Positions 1-12,100 of a stretch of DNA of 64,000 nucleotides are shown one piece after another. The notes under the pieces were generated by a model. That model searched no databases. It worked only from the letters and a program-made list of their open reading frames with translations, and had not been told where the DNA came from. Each line of letters starts with the position of its first letter. The stretch's first letter is position 1. The DNA comes from Podaxis mareebaensis (taxonomy: Eukaryota; Basidiomycota; Agaricomycetes; Agaricales; Agaricaceae): positions 620,001 through 684,000 of the forward strand of contig JAEUWP010000139.1 in the NCBI GenBank assembly GCA_018524725.1. The letters run 5' to 3'. The position numbers and the translations under genes are program-made.

Positions 1-1
1 G

Positions 2-493
2 CATGGTATCTCGTCCTTCAACGGCTTCGACAACTTCTATGGAGTCGACAACTTCGATGGCTCTGCCCACTTCACCCAGACCATCGTTCAAGAACAACAG
101 GTAGTCTGCCACACCCAGGCCATCGAGATTATCCAACAACGTTTGCTCGTCCTCCAAGAGATGGCCAAGCGTATCATCACCGAGCAAATCTGCGAGGTTG
201 AGACTCAGACCGTTGTCTTTGAGCAATTCCATGCCAGCCTTGGCAACTTCCGCCATGACTTGAGCCGCTCCTCCGGCCACTCTGTTGGCTATGACAGTAA
301 CATTGTTAGCCACTTTGGCAACATCTGCAATGCCGATGGCTCGCTCTCCAACAGCGACCTTGGCTTCAAAGGCACAGACTGCGGCGCCAACACTGTTGTC
401 GTTGGTGGTTCCAACTGGAACGATCAAACTTCCCCGGCTTCTTGCTCTGCTGCCTTTGACGCTGCTCAGAGTGCCATCCCGTCTCCGCACTAA
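2..493 (+). CDS. Small secreted protein, copy 1 (5' truncated by window edge)
   Basis: The reading frame is open from base 2 to the TAA at 491-493, with no start codon before the window edge, so the 5' exon and signal peptide lie outside. The visible 163 residues align along their whole length with the complete gene at 2080-2759 and are about three quarters identical by eye. The best conserved part is NFYGVDNFD followed by a long block containing VVCHTQAIEIIQQRLLV. The C-terminal third diverges most: this copy has extra cysteines (ADG..GTDCGAN and ASCSAAF) that copy 2 lacks. I do not recognise the family. It appears to be an Agaricomycete small secreted protein with a helical, Gln/Glu-rich core. 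Function is unknown. The pair is an adjacent direct tandem duplication. Confidence 0.8.
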   Translation, partial: HGISSFNGFDNFYGVDNFDGSAHFTQTIVQEQQVVCHTQAIEIIQQRLLVLQEMAKRIITEQICEVETQTVVFEQFHASLGNFRHDLSRSSGHSVGYDSNIVSHFGNICNADGSLSNSDLGFKGTDCGANTVVVGGSNWNDQTSPASCSAAFDAAQSAIPSPH

Positions 494-1855
494 ACAACTT
501 GATGCACTCCTTTTCTTAACTGTGGTTTAGTGCTGTGAAAAGCAAGCAGATTTGCGGACGCCTTCATGCTTACCACCAGCCTTTCATAGATACCTTGGAC
601 TTGATTAGTTGGCTTGGTAGTCTAACGCTCGATTCTTTGTAATTGCCGTCTCTTAGAATGTCAACCGCACCCTCTTATTCAACACCCTCTCTGTTTGGGC
701 TGAAAGCATTGAATTATCCTCATCAACCCCCTGCCAAAAGCTGCTTATCAATTCCGCTCCGCATAATGCCTTCGTATATCATAAACGCATACAACACTCC
801 GCAGTGCTCGGAACGATTGGCATGAGTTTATATGATCACGATGTATGAAGGTGTGGATTTTGTCAGACTGGGACTACGTAGCTGCCGACTCTGGCAGTCT
901 TACTACCATGTAGTCTACTGATTCGAACTTCTTTTTCATCACGTCGTCTCGAAGCCTCAGACCTGCCAAGATATTTTAAAGTTATGATAGCCCACCTAGC
1001 GTCTACACTGAGAAAAGAAACCTATATGTCTGCTGGTCAAACTCGAATGGTATCCAGGAGGTCTTGACAATCATCTACTAACGTATCCTTGGCTGCACAG
1101 CGCCTGAAGAACATGATACTATAGCTTGAGGCAAGTTGACTGGAACTGCCAGGCTCTAATGAAACGACCTTCGTTGAAGCGTATTTAGTTTCTCAGAGCC
1201 CGGTTGGCTCTCCCATGGTGTCGACTGACAGAAGCGTTGGTGACATTTATGGACGTCTATCATCCCGCGGGCGTTGCTGACACCATCGGTAGTCATAACG
1301 TACCATGTGTTAGGACCGAGACTGTGGGCCGTATACTTAGACTTGCCCGTTCTAAACATTCGTACACAGGCATTAAGACCCCTGTCGGGCTAGATAACCG
1401 AGAACATAGGGGCGCGCCCGAGTGTCACATCAATCATTTCATCCTGACGGCTACCTGATTGGGACGGGCACTCATGCCTCTAACAAAGGCATTCCTAGGC
1501 GCAGGCTGTTTTACAGACCCTCTGAACGCAAGATGAATATCGAACGTGCGGAAACATGAAGGGATAGAGTCGTTCGTAGTATGTATCGCCATTGGACGAT
1601 CACAGCCACATGGACTGAGCTAACCCCCAGGAGATAATTCCTATCAAACTTATTTTTAGAAGTATCAATCATTAATCAGACGTCAGTGTACTCAACTCTC
1701 GCGCCCAAGGTCAATCCATTGAAACCTCATTCTTACTGGTTGTTAGACTAGTGGCGTTGGACAGCCATGGTTTCAGTGGCACAGGCGCTGCCAACTTACC
1801 GATTTTGTGTCCGCTTGTCCACTGAAAGACGAGAGTAATCGATCTCTCAGAAATG
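494..1855. other. Intergenic region between the tandem secreted-protein genes
   Basis: About 1.36 kb without a supported gene. Open frames here are short, lack splice-consistent extensions and resemble no family I know. The last part is presumably the promoter of the downstream copy. Confidence 0.6.
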
Positions 1856-1861
1856 TATAAA
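1856..1861 (+). promoter_or_regulatory. TATA box of secreted-protein gene copy 2
   Basis: TATAAA lies 219 bases upstream of the start codon at 2080. A pyrimidine-rich stretch (about 1905-1940, CTTTCCTTCTCTTCTTT) follows, as is common at transcription starts of highly expressed fungal genes. The long leader may itself hold an intron. This is inferred from sequence only. Confidence 0.45.
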
Positions 1862-2079
1862 GGCAGGCTGAATCGACCGAGGCTCAGCACAACTTCGTTC
1901 GTTTCTTTCCTTCTCTTCTTTAGCTTCTTTAGGCACAGGTGCCTTGCGCTCTTTCTCTTTTCGAGTCGACTTTACATCGTTCTTCTTCACTAGGTATGTT
2001 TTCTTTCCACCCCGGAACATAGGATGTCATGCTCAATGTGCTGTGAAGTCTTTAACCACCCAACTTCTACACGTTCACA

Positions 2080-2759
2080 ATGTTCGCCAAGCTCGCTTCC
2101 ACTCTCCTTGTTGCCTCTGCCTTCATCGCTGGCGCTGTTGCCACGCCCGTTCCCGCCACCAGGGATATCGGTAAGTCCATTTGCGAACCAATTAAAGTCT
2201 CATTGATCACTGATACACACATATCTAATCAGTTACCCGCAGCAACCATATCTCCTTCAACAACTGGCACGGTATCCCGTCCTTCAATGGCTTCGACAAC
2301 TTCTATGGAGTCGACAACTTTGACAGCTCTGTCCACTTCTCCCAGAAAATTGTCCAGGAAAAACAAGTAGTCTGCCACACCCAGGCCATCGAGATCATCC
2401 AACAGCGTCTCCTCGTCCTCCAGGAGATGGCCAAGAGGATCATCCTCGAGCAAGTCTGCGAGGTCGAGACTCAGACCGTTGTCTTCGAGCAGTTCCATGC
2501 CAGCCTCGGTCTCTTCCGCAATGACATCCACCGCGTCTCCAACCACGCGGTTGGCTTCGACAGTGCCATTGCTGGTCACTTCGGCAACATCTGCCTCCCC
2601 GACGGCTCGCTCTCGACTGACAACTTCGGGTTCAGTGGTACCGATCTCGGTTCAAACACTGTTGTCGTCGGTGGGTCGAACTGGGACGATGTTACCTCGC
2701 CCTCTTCGGTCTCGTCTGCATTTGGTGCTGCCAACGTTGCAATTTCCTCCTTGCACTAA
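2080..2759 (+). CDS. Small secreted protein, copy 2 (orphan tandem family)
   Basis: Coding exons are 2080-2170 and 2233-2759; a 62-base GT-AG intron separates them. The acceptor at 2232 is the only nearby one that keeps frame. The product is 205 aa. It starts with a clear signal peptide (MFAKLASTLLVASAFIAGAVA, cleavage near residue 21), then a short TPVPATRD propeptide-like segment, then the mature domain. The mature domain has an aromatic/Asn-rich N-terminus (HISFNNWHGIPSFNGFDNFYG), a Gln/Glu-rich helical centre and a Gly/Ser-rich C-terminus. It has three cysteines (VVCHTQ, QVCEVE, NICLPD). There are no catalytic motifs, so a structural or cell-surface role is possible but unproven. The gene is a tandem duplicate of the truncated gene at 2-493. 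The signal peptide predicts secretion; everything else about function is unknown. Confidence 0.88.
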
Positions 2760-4700
2760 ATCTATTGTTCGGGCGTAGGTGGGGAAGTTGATTAGATGTT
2801 TTATTTCCTTTTTCTGGTTGACAAAACGGCACATGAGACGAGCGACGAGCTAACGTGTTTCATTCTTGTTGTTTGGGTATCTTATAGTGTATGCTTGTAA
2901 TAGTCGTCTCGCGAACGTCTAGCGCACCTTGATCTAGTTTTCAAATTAGAGGTGTTTTTTTTTTCAAAAGCCTCTGACATCTGCCTCCAAGACAACATAA
3001 AATCTACGATAATCAGCTTTTGGATCCAGATCCTCAAGTGCAGCTACCTCGCGATAGGGATAGCATGTGAGAAGTATTTAAACATCAGTTGTCGAACACA
3101 CAGATCATTCTGCTACAGGCCTTCCACCTTATACGACTGCTTTCTCATGAATTCTTTCAAGACGACCTTCTCTGTGTTGAAGGCCGCCGTATCAAGATAC
3201 TGTATAATGTTCCAATTTGATACGTAGTGCTGGTGTCAGTTCGAATTCTTTGATGACAGATGGATTAGTTGTTAGGCATTTTCAACATAGCCTCCCACAA
3301 ATCCGCGCATCAATATAACCCGAAAGGCGTTCTCGGGTCAGGTGCAGACGTAGTAAGTGACTCTATCCAAGCACTGACAGGGTGATCTGATATTCGGGCG
3401 CAGAAGAAGGCGATTCAGTGCCTTTATCGTAACGATTTATCTATCACTTTCTGTGCTGCATCAGGGAAATTCGGTTGTCCATATAAGGGGATGTGGAAGC
3501 ACCTGCTGTATCGATGCAGGTCAAAAACAGTGACTGAACCAACGTACGGGGCAAGTGTCTGTCCGACATCAACGCCCGCGCTGTATTCACCCCCTAAGAA
3601 ACTCATCACATGGGATGCTCTCGACGGAGATATGCACAAACATGCTCCAAAGGGAATAGGATTTCGATAGATAGGACATGTACGCTTCCCAAGAGCCTTC
3701 AGTCGAATCGGCACAGGTTCGGTGCTTGCACCGCAAAAAGAGTACACAGCTTGGCTATCCAGCTAAGACCAAGTATTGGCACACAGCCAAAGCCCTTCAA
3801 GTAAGAGGAATCTATTTGGGCAGGGTTGTTAAGGTAGGGGAACGGCTTGGATGCCTGGTTGGAGTTGTCAAGAAGCTCGAACTGGAGAACCTCTAATGCG
3901 GTGGCGAACGTGTTGTAGTTGGTTGAATAGGACCAGAGCAGAGGCATCAGGTTGCCAGGGCTCATCTATACCCAACCCCATGAAGGCATAGACGCACGGA
4001 CGAGCCCTATTGACAGAGGTGTTGGGAGCTATGCCATTGAGTCATTCGGGCCAGGACTCAAGTGGTACGTAGGAGGACAATTATCAGATATATTCCGGCT
4101 GGTGACCCGCAGTGTAGTTTCATTTATGAGATGTTGGAAAAACGACTTTGCGTACTTTGTGTCAGGACAAAAAGTTTCATAAGGCGAATTGGGAATTTTC
4201 TGAATGGCAGGGATCGGTCCAATTGCCTGCTACCTCTTGAGGTCAGGTTAGTACGATGTCCAGGTTTCTGATGAGATGGTCACAACCTTCGTCGTCTTGA
4301 ACCCAAGGGCTGTTTGCCTCGGACATACAGGGAGGGGGAAGGAGAGCCTCCGATATTTCAATGGATGGTGCCGTATTTGGGGCAAGCTCCGACAAGCCTA
4401 TAAGACATCCATGCCGTTCTATTATTAACCGTTATACGCTAAACAACTATGTGCGGCCATAAGTAGTCATCGAAGTGGCCGGAAAGTCGATGAGAACTGG
4501 TGGACAATAAAATGTAACGGAGATATACATCCTGATAATGTCGTAATACAAGGACAGAGCAGATTGATTACAGGCGGTATTGAAACGGGGAAAAAAGTGG
4601 GTAGAGGATAATAAACAACCATATAACGTGAAGGGATAGCAGTGTATAGTCGTGGATAGTGTTGTTGTAGGACCATGAATGAAAAAAAAAAGGAGGGAAA
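2760..4700. other. Gene-poor region, possibly holding gene remnants
   Basis: Nearly 2 kb with no gene I can support. Two overlapping minus-strand open frames (3424-3747 and 3699-3965) contain short stretches that look protein-like. One is a Gly-rich segment, FLGGEYSAGVDVGQTLAPYV, that recalls the NADPH-binding turn of flavin monooxygenases. They lack a start, a coherent domain order and plausible splicing, so any real homology would be to a decayed gene. An A-rich tract (about 4681-4690) precedes the stop of the next gene. Confidence 0.4.
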
Positions 4701-7367
4701 TCATTCTTGTCCGAAACCTTCTGTTTCCCTGGTACGGGTGTAAGAGGATGTCAAAGGGAGGGATGGATGAAAGGACGTACTCGATCGCAAACAACAACTT
4801 CGACTCCAGGCTCTCATAATCTGGATAGGGTGGTAAATCCAGCCTGTTGAAGCATGTATGGCTCCTTGGCAGTCCTGACGGATCGCCAGATTTCTCAATC
4901 GTAAACCGTCGAGGGCCGTCCGACCCTTGGAGGTCCTTAAATCCGTTGACGGGAACACGAGATGTTCCCGTGGTGAACTGTAGTAACCGTGCTTTCCGTT
5001 CCGCAGGCCAGGATCTGATGCATTGCCAGAACCATTCAATGACTTGGTCAGTCTTCTCGTACCCCCGGTAATCCGTAAACTTGGTCCAATCGTCCCTGAA
5101 AAAAAATCTAAGACTCTGGGCAAGGAGAAGTTGGGGTTACCAGCTCACATGTCAATCTCGGACATACCACCGATCAGCAGCTCCAACTCCCTCTCATCAA
5201 ATACGGTGATAAGGTCCTTTGGTATCAGCTCCAGGAGACCCTCCATGAAAGCCCCAAACTGTTCTTTGACCCGCTTCGAGATACGGTATTCAACCACGAG
5301 GTCCACGTACTCTTTTTTGTTCTCCTCCGTCACATCTATATGCTCACCTCCAGGTTTGAGCTCGATGGTTACGAGCTCACCGAACCTTTCTTCCGTCAAT
5401 GAAAATGTTTCTTCCAGGACACCTGTGATGTCGTTTTCACTGCCAGGAGGGTAAGTATGGACAACACATAGAGAGTGATTGATAACGCACAGCATCCAGA
5501 CCAAGGAGCGATGCAGGTCGGCATCAACCGCCTCCAAGTCGGCTAATGATACAGGTTTCCCAAGGATCATCTTATAGAAACTCGGCACAAAATATGCGTC
5601 CAAGAAGCGTCTATGGAAAATGGCCAATCCCACCGTACGCCCAATGAACTTGAAATAGCTCAGGTGGTCGGGATTGATACCAGATGCGGGGTTTATCTGT
5701 AGCGTATAGTTGTCGTGCGTTGAATATTCGAACAATCCGTAACTGGGATTGAAGATCTCATGGGATAATAGGAAGAACCATTCCCTGATTTTCATGATGG
5801 GCATCAAAACATCAAAGTCTAGGAATGGACTACTCACCTGGACACACCACCGTAATCCAGTCCGTCCTCGTTGTCAAAGCTAACCATCAGTCTCTTCTTC
5901 AAGTCTTCCCCGGTGTGGGCCATGACAGCTGCATAGCTATCTTCCAATATGTTATTTCTCCGGACCTTCATTTCACACTTCCCCGGTAGTACCCTCATTT
6001 TCGGTTGGCTCCTGAAATAGATCACCTTGCGTCTGTAATCACGCTTATACTGCGGTGCGTTGTCATCCACGTTGGTTGGGAGCCGGGGATCATCCCATGA
6101 TGTTGTCCGAGTGTTGTGGTCGACAAAGTATACTCGTCCCGTTGACGTGAGTCTCATTTCCCATCCTGATGGAAGGGGTCCAAGGTTATTGTTAACCTGG
6201 GGTCTGGGTATAGGAACGGGTTGTTGTTGAGTGCGCCGAGGGTCAGTCCAGGTTGTCGTTCGGGTGTGATGATCAACAAAATATGGGCGGCCTTCCGGCG
6301 TCCGACGTTCTTCCCACCCGAGTGGAAGGGGAATGTCGGAATATGCACCAGTTTGGTGTGTTGTGCTAACTACGGCTGCATTGGCAACCACCGTTGCGGC
6401 ACGAGCGGGCGTTTGTGCTGAAGGTTGTGATACTGGTCGATTTTGCACCTGACCCTGGATTGGCGGTCGGTGCCATGTTGTAGATCGTGTATTATGATCA
6501 ACGTAATATGTTCTGCCTTGTGGGTCGCTGCGGCGTTCCCAGCCAGGTGGGAGGGGAACCCCGTTTTCATCGTCTGTGATGCGTCCCGATACGGCAGTGG
6601 TCGTGGATACCGGTCGCTGGTTCTCCACTTGTGGTTGTATACGGTTGGTGACGGAAAGGTTGGCATGGCTTGTGGAAGGCCGGATGGACGCGGTGGGTAG
6701 ACTAGGCTGTGGAAAGACTGCTTCGGGAGAGTGCTGCTGGGGAAGCTGGACGGGAGGAGCAGTGGTTGGACGCATGGGAAATGAGGTACTCGGAGAATGG
6801 GATGGATAGTTTTGGTTCTGGTACGGTGTATGGTCGATAACGGGGGCGGTAGAGGGCGCTGTGTGAGGAATAGAGAAACCGAAGGTGAGCTTTCCAAAAA
6901 CAGGAAGGTTGTTGCTTGACATTGTCAAGTCTCTGGTTACGACGGCTAACGACCAAGATCAGTTCGGAACCAAGACTACCAGCAAAAGAGCAGACCGTTC
7001 TGATGGGCGAGAGTAATTGCCTCAGAGGCAGGAATATTGATGACACCAAGGAAGCCTGCGACAGATTGGTACGAGGAAGCGAAAGACTGGGAAGGAGCGT
7101 ACCCTGATCTCGTTTTCTGTATTTCTTGTGATCGAATACTTGGATGGCGATCATGGAAGATACACGAACAGTGCTGATGGGAGAGTTGACACGAGGCTAC
7201 GTTAGGATGTGGTAGTGCTTACAATTCAAAGGTCTCGTTCCATGGAGGGCTGAGGGTTCTGCGAAGGACAGAGGTGGAGCAGACTTGTTCACCATCGACA
7301 ATGACGACTGCAAAGGGGTCTGGGAGACTGAGGAGTTCGCGCTTGGCCAGGCCAGTTGCACCGGAGA
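4701..7367 (-). CDS. RSP5: HECT-type E3 ubiquitin ligase, Rsp5/Nedd4 family (5' end unresolved)
   Basis: Exons resolved by frame are 7367-7223, 7173-7103, 7055-6996, 6945-5838, 5784-5491, 5439-5149, 5095-4781 and 4728-4701. They encode, in order, a C2 domain ([20 protein letters not shown], then [17 protein letters not shown]), three WW domains (LPPGWERR..., LPLGWEERR..., LPSGWEMR..., each with a TTW or TSW end) and a complete HECT domain. The catalytic cysteine is in [14 protein letters not shown], and the protein ends in the family-typical EEGFGQE-like tail ([15 protein letters not shown]). Rsp5 ubiquitinates membrane proteins and cargo adaptors by binding PY motifs. The C2 exon opens in phase 1. 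I could not find an in-frame ATG exon to join it, so the true start lies within roughly 7368-7700. All introns are 47-53 bases. Confidence 0.96.
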
Positions 7368-7719
7368 CTGTTTGGAGTGAATATCAGCTGACCGGGGAAA
7401 GCGGATGGACTAACGAGTGAGTTTAAGGAGCTGCTCTGGATCACTTTATGTCGAGTTAACGAAAGGTCAGGAAGCACGAGAGACGGGCAACAACTGACCT
7501 GCTTGGGTTGGCCATGGACGATCGCAGTGGCTTGTCGGGAGAATGTGCGATTGGCTGCGGAGTCTTCCACATCCCTTACCTATCGCCTTTCCCACGCTCC
7601 AAATGCTGTGTAGAGTACTCTAAAAATAACAATCTCACTGCACCGCACACAAGAGCAGCATGACATATGCATATGTAGGTAGGGTACATGGGCCGGTAGA
7701 ATGCTCATAATCATTTCAC

Positions 7720-8571
7720 TCATGCACGCGCAGCCTCAATCCTCCTCCTCGCAACCTGTCTTCGGTTAAGACCGCTCAGATTCGATGCCACAACCTTGTC
7801 CGTCGCCTTCTCCACTTCGGAATCAGAAGCCGCAAGGATAATCTCGACGTGTGTGGGGTGTCCCTGGTAAGGGTTAATGCGACCGTGAGCGCGGTACGTA
7901 CGGCGGCGGGTTTTCTGAGCATAATATTTCAGTCAAATGTTATTTCTTTCCAAGATCACAGGGACACACAGGGGCCTGTTGGACGACAATGTTTTTGATG
8001 TAGAGGTCTTCGACGTCAATGTTCTTTGCGTCGGCATTGGATTCAGCGTTCTTCAGCAGACGGGTGATGAACTTGATTGATTTTTCGGGCCAGCGACCTA
8101 TGACAGAAGTGAGATGATTCACCCTCTAGATGAAAACTCAATGTGACGCACCTTGGGTAGTCTTGAATTCCTTCGCCTGCCCTGTTCGTCCAACACCGCC
8201 AGAGAACCTCCTGAAAGGAATGACCCGCTTGTGGTCCTTCACGTCGCTAAGGTATGCGTACGCCTTGGTCAGCTTGAGACCTGGTTATTGTCCATTCCAT
8301 GTAAGCAACCATTCTACACCTCCATAATGCGATCGATTACCAGTGAGAGCAGCCGCCACCTCGCGCATGTTCTTGAAATGCGTGCGGAGGTATTCTCCGC
8401 GCGCTTTGGAGGCTGGGAGGATATCATTAGGATTTGTATTTCAGAATCACAACTTGCACGTTGGAGACGCACTTTTTTCGGGGTTGGCGGCAAGCGCGGC
8501 TGCTGCGTAACGAACTGCATAGAAAACGGTTAGCCATCAAGTCATACAGCATTCTGGCAGCACTTACCCAT
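7720..8571 (-). CDS. RPL17: 60S ribosomal protein L17 (uL22)
   Basis: Six exons join in frame: 8571-8568, 8514-8473, 8412-8341, 8280-8152, 8097-7970 and 7914-7720 (570 nt, 189 aa). The protein has hallmark uL22 segments: [61 protein letters not shown] and the basic [14 protein letters not shown] loop that lines the exit tunnel. The first coding exon is only four bases (ATG plus G). Five introns in under 850 bases is typical of basidiomycete ribosomal protein genes. The product is a component of the large cytosolic ribosomal subunit. The gene is divergent from the TORC2 gene at 9195, with a 623-base shared upstream region. Confidence 0.97.
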
Positions 8572-9194
8572 CTTGAAGTCTTGAAGTTATTGAGCCCGAC
8601 TTCCACACTATTGCTTGGGTGGTTGCATCAGTGTGGCTTGAACCTTAATTGTACAGTTATTCGGGACTTCCCGGAGCCATATTGCTGGAAATGGTGAATG
8701 ACAAATACTGGACCCATAAAGGCAAACGAGACCACTGGGATGAATATGTATCAAAAGGGAACTGATCCCTTTTCTCGTTTTCAATGATTCCTGAAGACAA
8801 TTACATTCGCATGATTTCGCCATCGACTTCGCCATCTCTCGGTTCTTTTATGAAGCTGGGCCAGAAGCTCGTCTGCCCTTTACCCACCTTGTACTTACTG
8901 TGCGCTGAAACATATGGCAATAATCATGATACTCGCTTACCTTTGTTTCTTTCTCTTGTCGAGGTAATTGAACTCCGGACCTACGTGCTTTGCGAAAACA
9001 AGCACCCATCTAAATCACCCCAGATCGAATCCATATTTGAATGGTCACGTGCCTGTTTACTTGGCAGTCTCTGGGGAACATCGATCCCTTCATTAATCAC
9101 AACTCAAACTGACCCCTTCCTCCTTTGTCGACCTCTTTCTATTTCTTGCCAGGTGCATTTAACCAAAGCGTTTTTGCACCGCGTACCCACTGCA
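8572..9194. promoter_or_regulatory. Divergent promoter region of RPL17 and STE16/Rictor
   Basis: 623 bases separate the two start codons. No coding sequence is supported here. It must carry the control elements of both genes, but I see no recognisable TATA box or named motif that I would assign. Confidence 0.5.
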
Positions 9195-12100
9195 ATGCCT
9201 GCGCAGCTCACGTTTCCTTCACAATCACCGTCACTCTCATCCGCTACGCTGGTGGCGTCCAGTGTACTGCAGACCAATGGTTTGGACATATCTCAGGAGT
9301 CTGATGTTGGCTCGACCGGGGAGGTGCTTACTAGGACACTTGAACCTCATTTGTGTGTGTGTTGATTCAGACCACAGATAGAAGAACTCGAGGGTCAGCT
9401 GATTCGTGAACATCGTATACTGGAAGGAGCGGAAAGTTTGTTGAGGATGGAGCTTAGAGTGAGCTGTTACGTGGCCAACTATATCACTGCGTGAGTAACA
9501 CCTTTCATTGTGTATCTTTAGGAACCTCTGCGGAAAAAGGTCGAGTCCGAAATGGCCACGGCACGGAAGAAGATCGCTGCGATTAGCCATCTCATAGAGA
9601 GATGTAAGTTGTGCTGTTACTTGCCAGCCTCTCGATTCATAATACTGCAAATGCAGACGCCGCAATAAGGGACGAGCAAAACGCAGAAATTGCTGCAGCG
9701 AGACAACGACTAGCGGCGCAGCAGAGTCTGGGTGGGAGCAAAGGAAACGGAGAAGAACGAAGTATGTTGAGTCTTTTTCCCTTCCTTTCCCTTTTGTGCG
9801 ATTTGACCTTCTATGAAGGTGGCGAGGACTTTCGGACGGCACTTCAACGCGCCCACAAATTCTTCGTTGAACTGGACTTGCTCGCTCGTTCGCGATTCCA
9901 CCCATCTTCTGCACCAAGCACCTCCGCCGCAAATGACCCTCAAGCATCTGAAGCTTTCGAAACGGACAGGCATCGTGTCGAGATCATGAATCGAATAATA
10001 GAGATCCTGCAGCGAAATCTCCGTGTTCGTTACGAATTGAAAATCACAAACGTTCTGAAATCGTACGTGATGACTGCATTGCCGGTGGTATGACGTATGG
10101 TCAAGTTAATATGACCCGGAGCAGGATTGTACCCTGTTTGGCTGATAAACGTTCCAAAACATGTCGAGCAGCGGCATATCGGTTAATACGGCACGCTTTG
10201 GTGGAAGCGGAATCGGTCCAGCAGTTGGGGACGGCACTCGATTGGTACATCCTCAAGTGAGCGCCTACCCGATTTTCATCTCTCTCGCTCGTTTTGAAAC
10301 CTCCATATAGATCTCTAAGTCGCGATAACAAGTTCGCCATTGAAAAGGAGCAGGCAATCAAGCTCGTCCGTACGATCGTGGAGGTCGGAACAACGCATAG
10401 GGACTCGTCAGCGCCATGCGGAGCTGCTATTGTGCCTATTTCGGATGTCGTCCTACGTTCGGTTATCGCGGTTGCGGAACATATCGATGATCCATTCCGG
10501 CCTATATGCATTGAAACATTGGTAGAGATCTGTGAGCAGTTCATTCAGGCTTGTCGTAGTATCCGTTTTAACTGAGGTCCATCGTAGTGCTCATCGACAT
10601 CGACTCGCTGACTCGCACTGGCGGCCTTCGCCTCCTGTTGCAAGTCCTAGGTGATGGACCGGCCGAGCTTATGCCGATGTTAACAGCTGCATTCTTGCAA
10701 ATCGCAGACTCGCCTCGGACGCGTGCATATCTGAGGATTGGTTGTGATCTCGAGGTGAGCTCTTTCCTATCATAATACTGTTCTCTTCACCTGGCATCCG
10801 CAAGGTCGCGTTGTCTACGATTACAGATGCATATGGGAAGGGGCCTGAACATGCAGACCGAATGCGGAGCGGTTCCAAAGTGATACAGTTCATGCTACGG
10901 TCCTGGAGTGGTGCGTCACAACAAAGGTGGTCGTAAATCCCTCCTTATTAAACGGTCAACTACAGGGTTGATGTATCTTGCTATCAACGATATGCAAGCA
11001 ATACGTTCGGTCATTGATACATTACGGATACCATCCCTTGAAACAAGAGTCAGTATTGTGCCATGACAATATGCATCGGGATCTCATGTTATAAATAGGA
11101 AATCATCTTGGACATGTTCTTTGAACTCCTCAATATCAAAACCTCCGATTGGTACCAAACGTTCATTGCCGGAAGGAGATTAACCAGTACGCCATTTTAT
11201 CTTTCTGGTGACAGTCTCATATATTCCCTCTAGTGTATCGGAAATCGCGGGAGGAGCCCGCAAAGAAACCACATGCTCAAGAGACACAAGAACGACATCA
11301 CCAACTAGTCAAGCTGACTGACCAGTTTCTTGCGCTGCTAGTGATGGTTTTGACGAAAGCCGGTCTCTGCGAGGCACGTCAATTATGTGAATTTTGGTCA
11401 GCAGAACTCATATGTGTTCCTCAGGCGCTCACCTGCTTGCTCGAGGAGACACCAATCGGTTCGGGTCTTTCGCGGAAAGCAACTCTACTCCTGGCTGAGG
11501 TCCTTGCACTGGCGAATAGGGTGCTACCAATGAATGCCGCAGCTAGCATTCAGGTGTGTTGGGGTTTCTGTGTAAGGGTTTTCGAGAGGCACTGATCCGA
11601 TGTCATGTAGGCGATCCCGGGGGTTTTCTCCATGGCCACTGATTATAAGGATGGCGAACACCGGATTGTTGGAACGTCTGCGTTATCGGCAATTGAGAGT
11701 TTTAACCGAAACCGGGCGAGGTTGGACAATACTGCCGCCCTCAAGAACTCTCGACCACGGTACGTCACATTGGGGAGACTTTTGCTGACTACTGACATCT
11801 GTGACAGTGCGAACTCGGTCGAGGACGCAGTAAGGCGTGGGCAAAGACAGGTGGAGCAGGTTAAAGCAAAGATGAGCATGCAGATGGACGACCGGACATT
11901 TCAAGCTACTCTCATCGAAACCCAGGTCTGTCTCTCCTTACGAGTTGTGACTGAGCATGTAACTGATTAGGTCAAGGTGATGCAAACCAAAGATTTCACA
12001 AAGTGGAATTATGAGGCCTTGCAGGATGTAGTCGACGGTTTGATGTACAATCAAAAACGTCTGGAAGAGGTCATTAAGGCAAGGTTCATTCGGAGGTTGA

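Noticed and set aside
5023..5454. Plus-strand open frame across the HECT domain exons
   Set aside because: Antisense to conserved HECT sequence and crosses two introns of the real gene.
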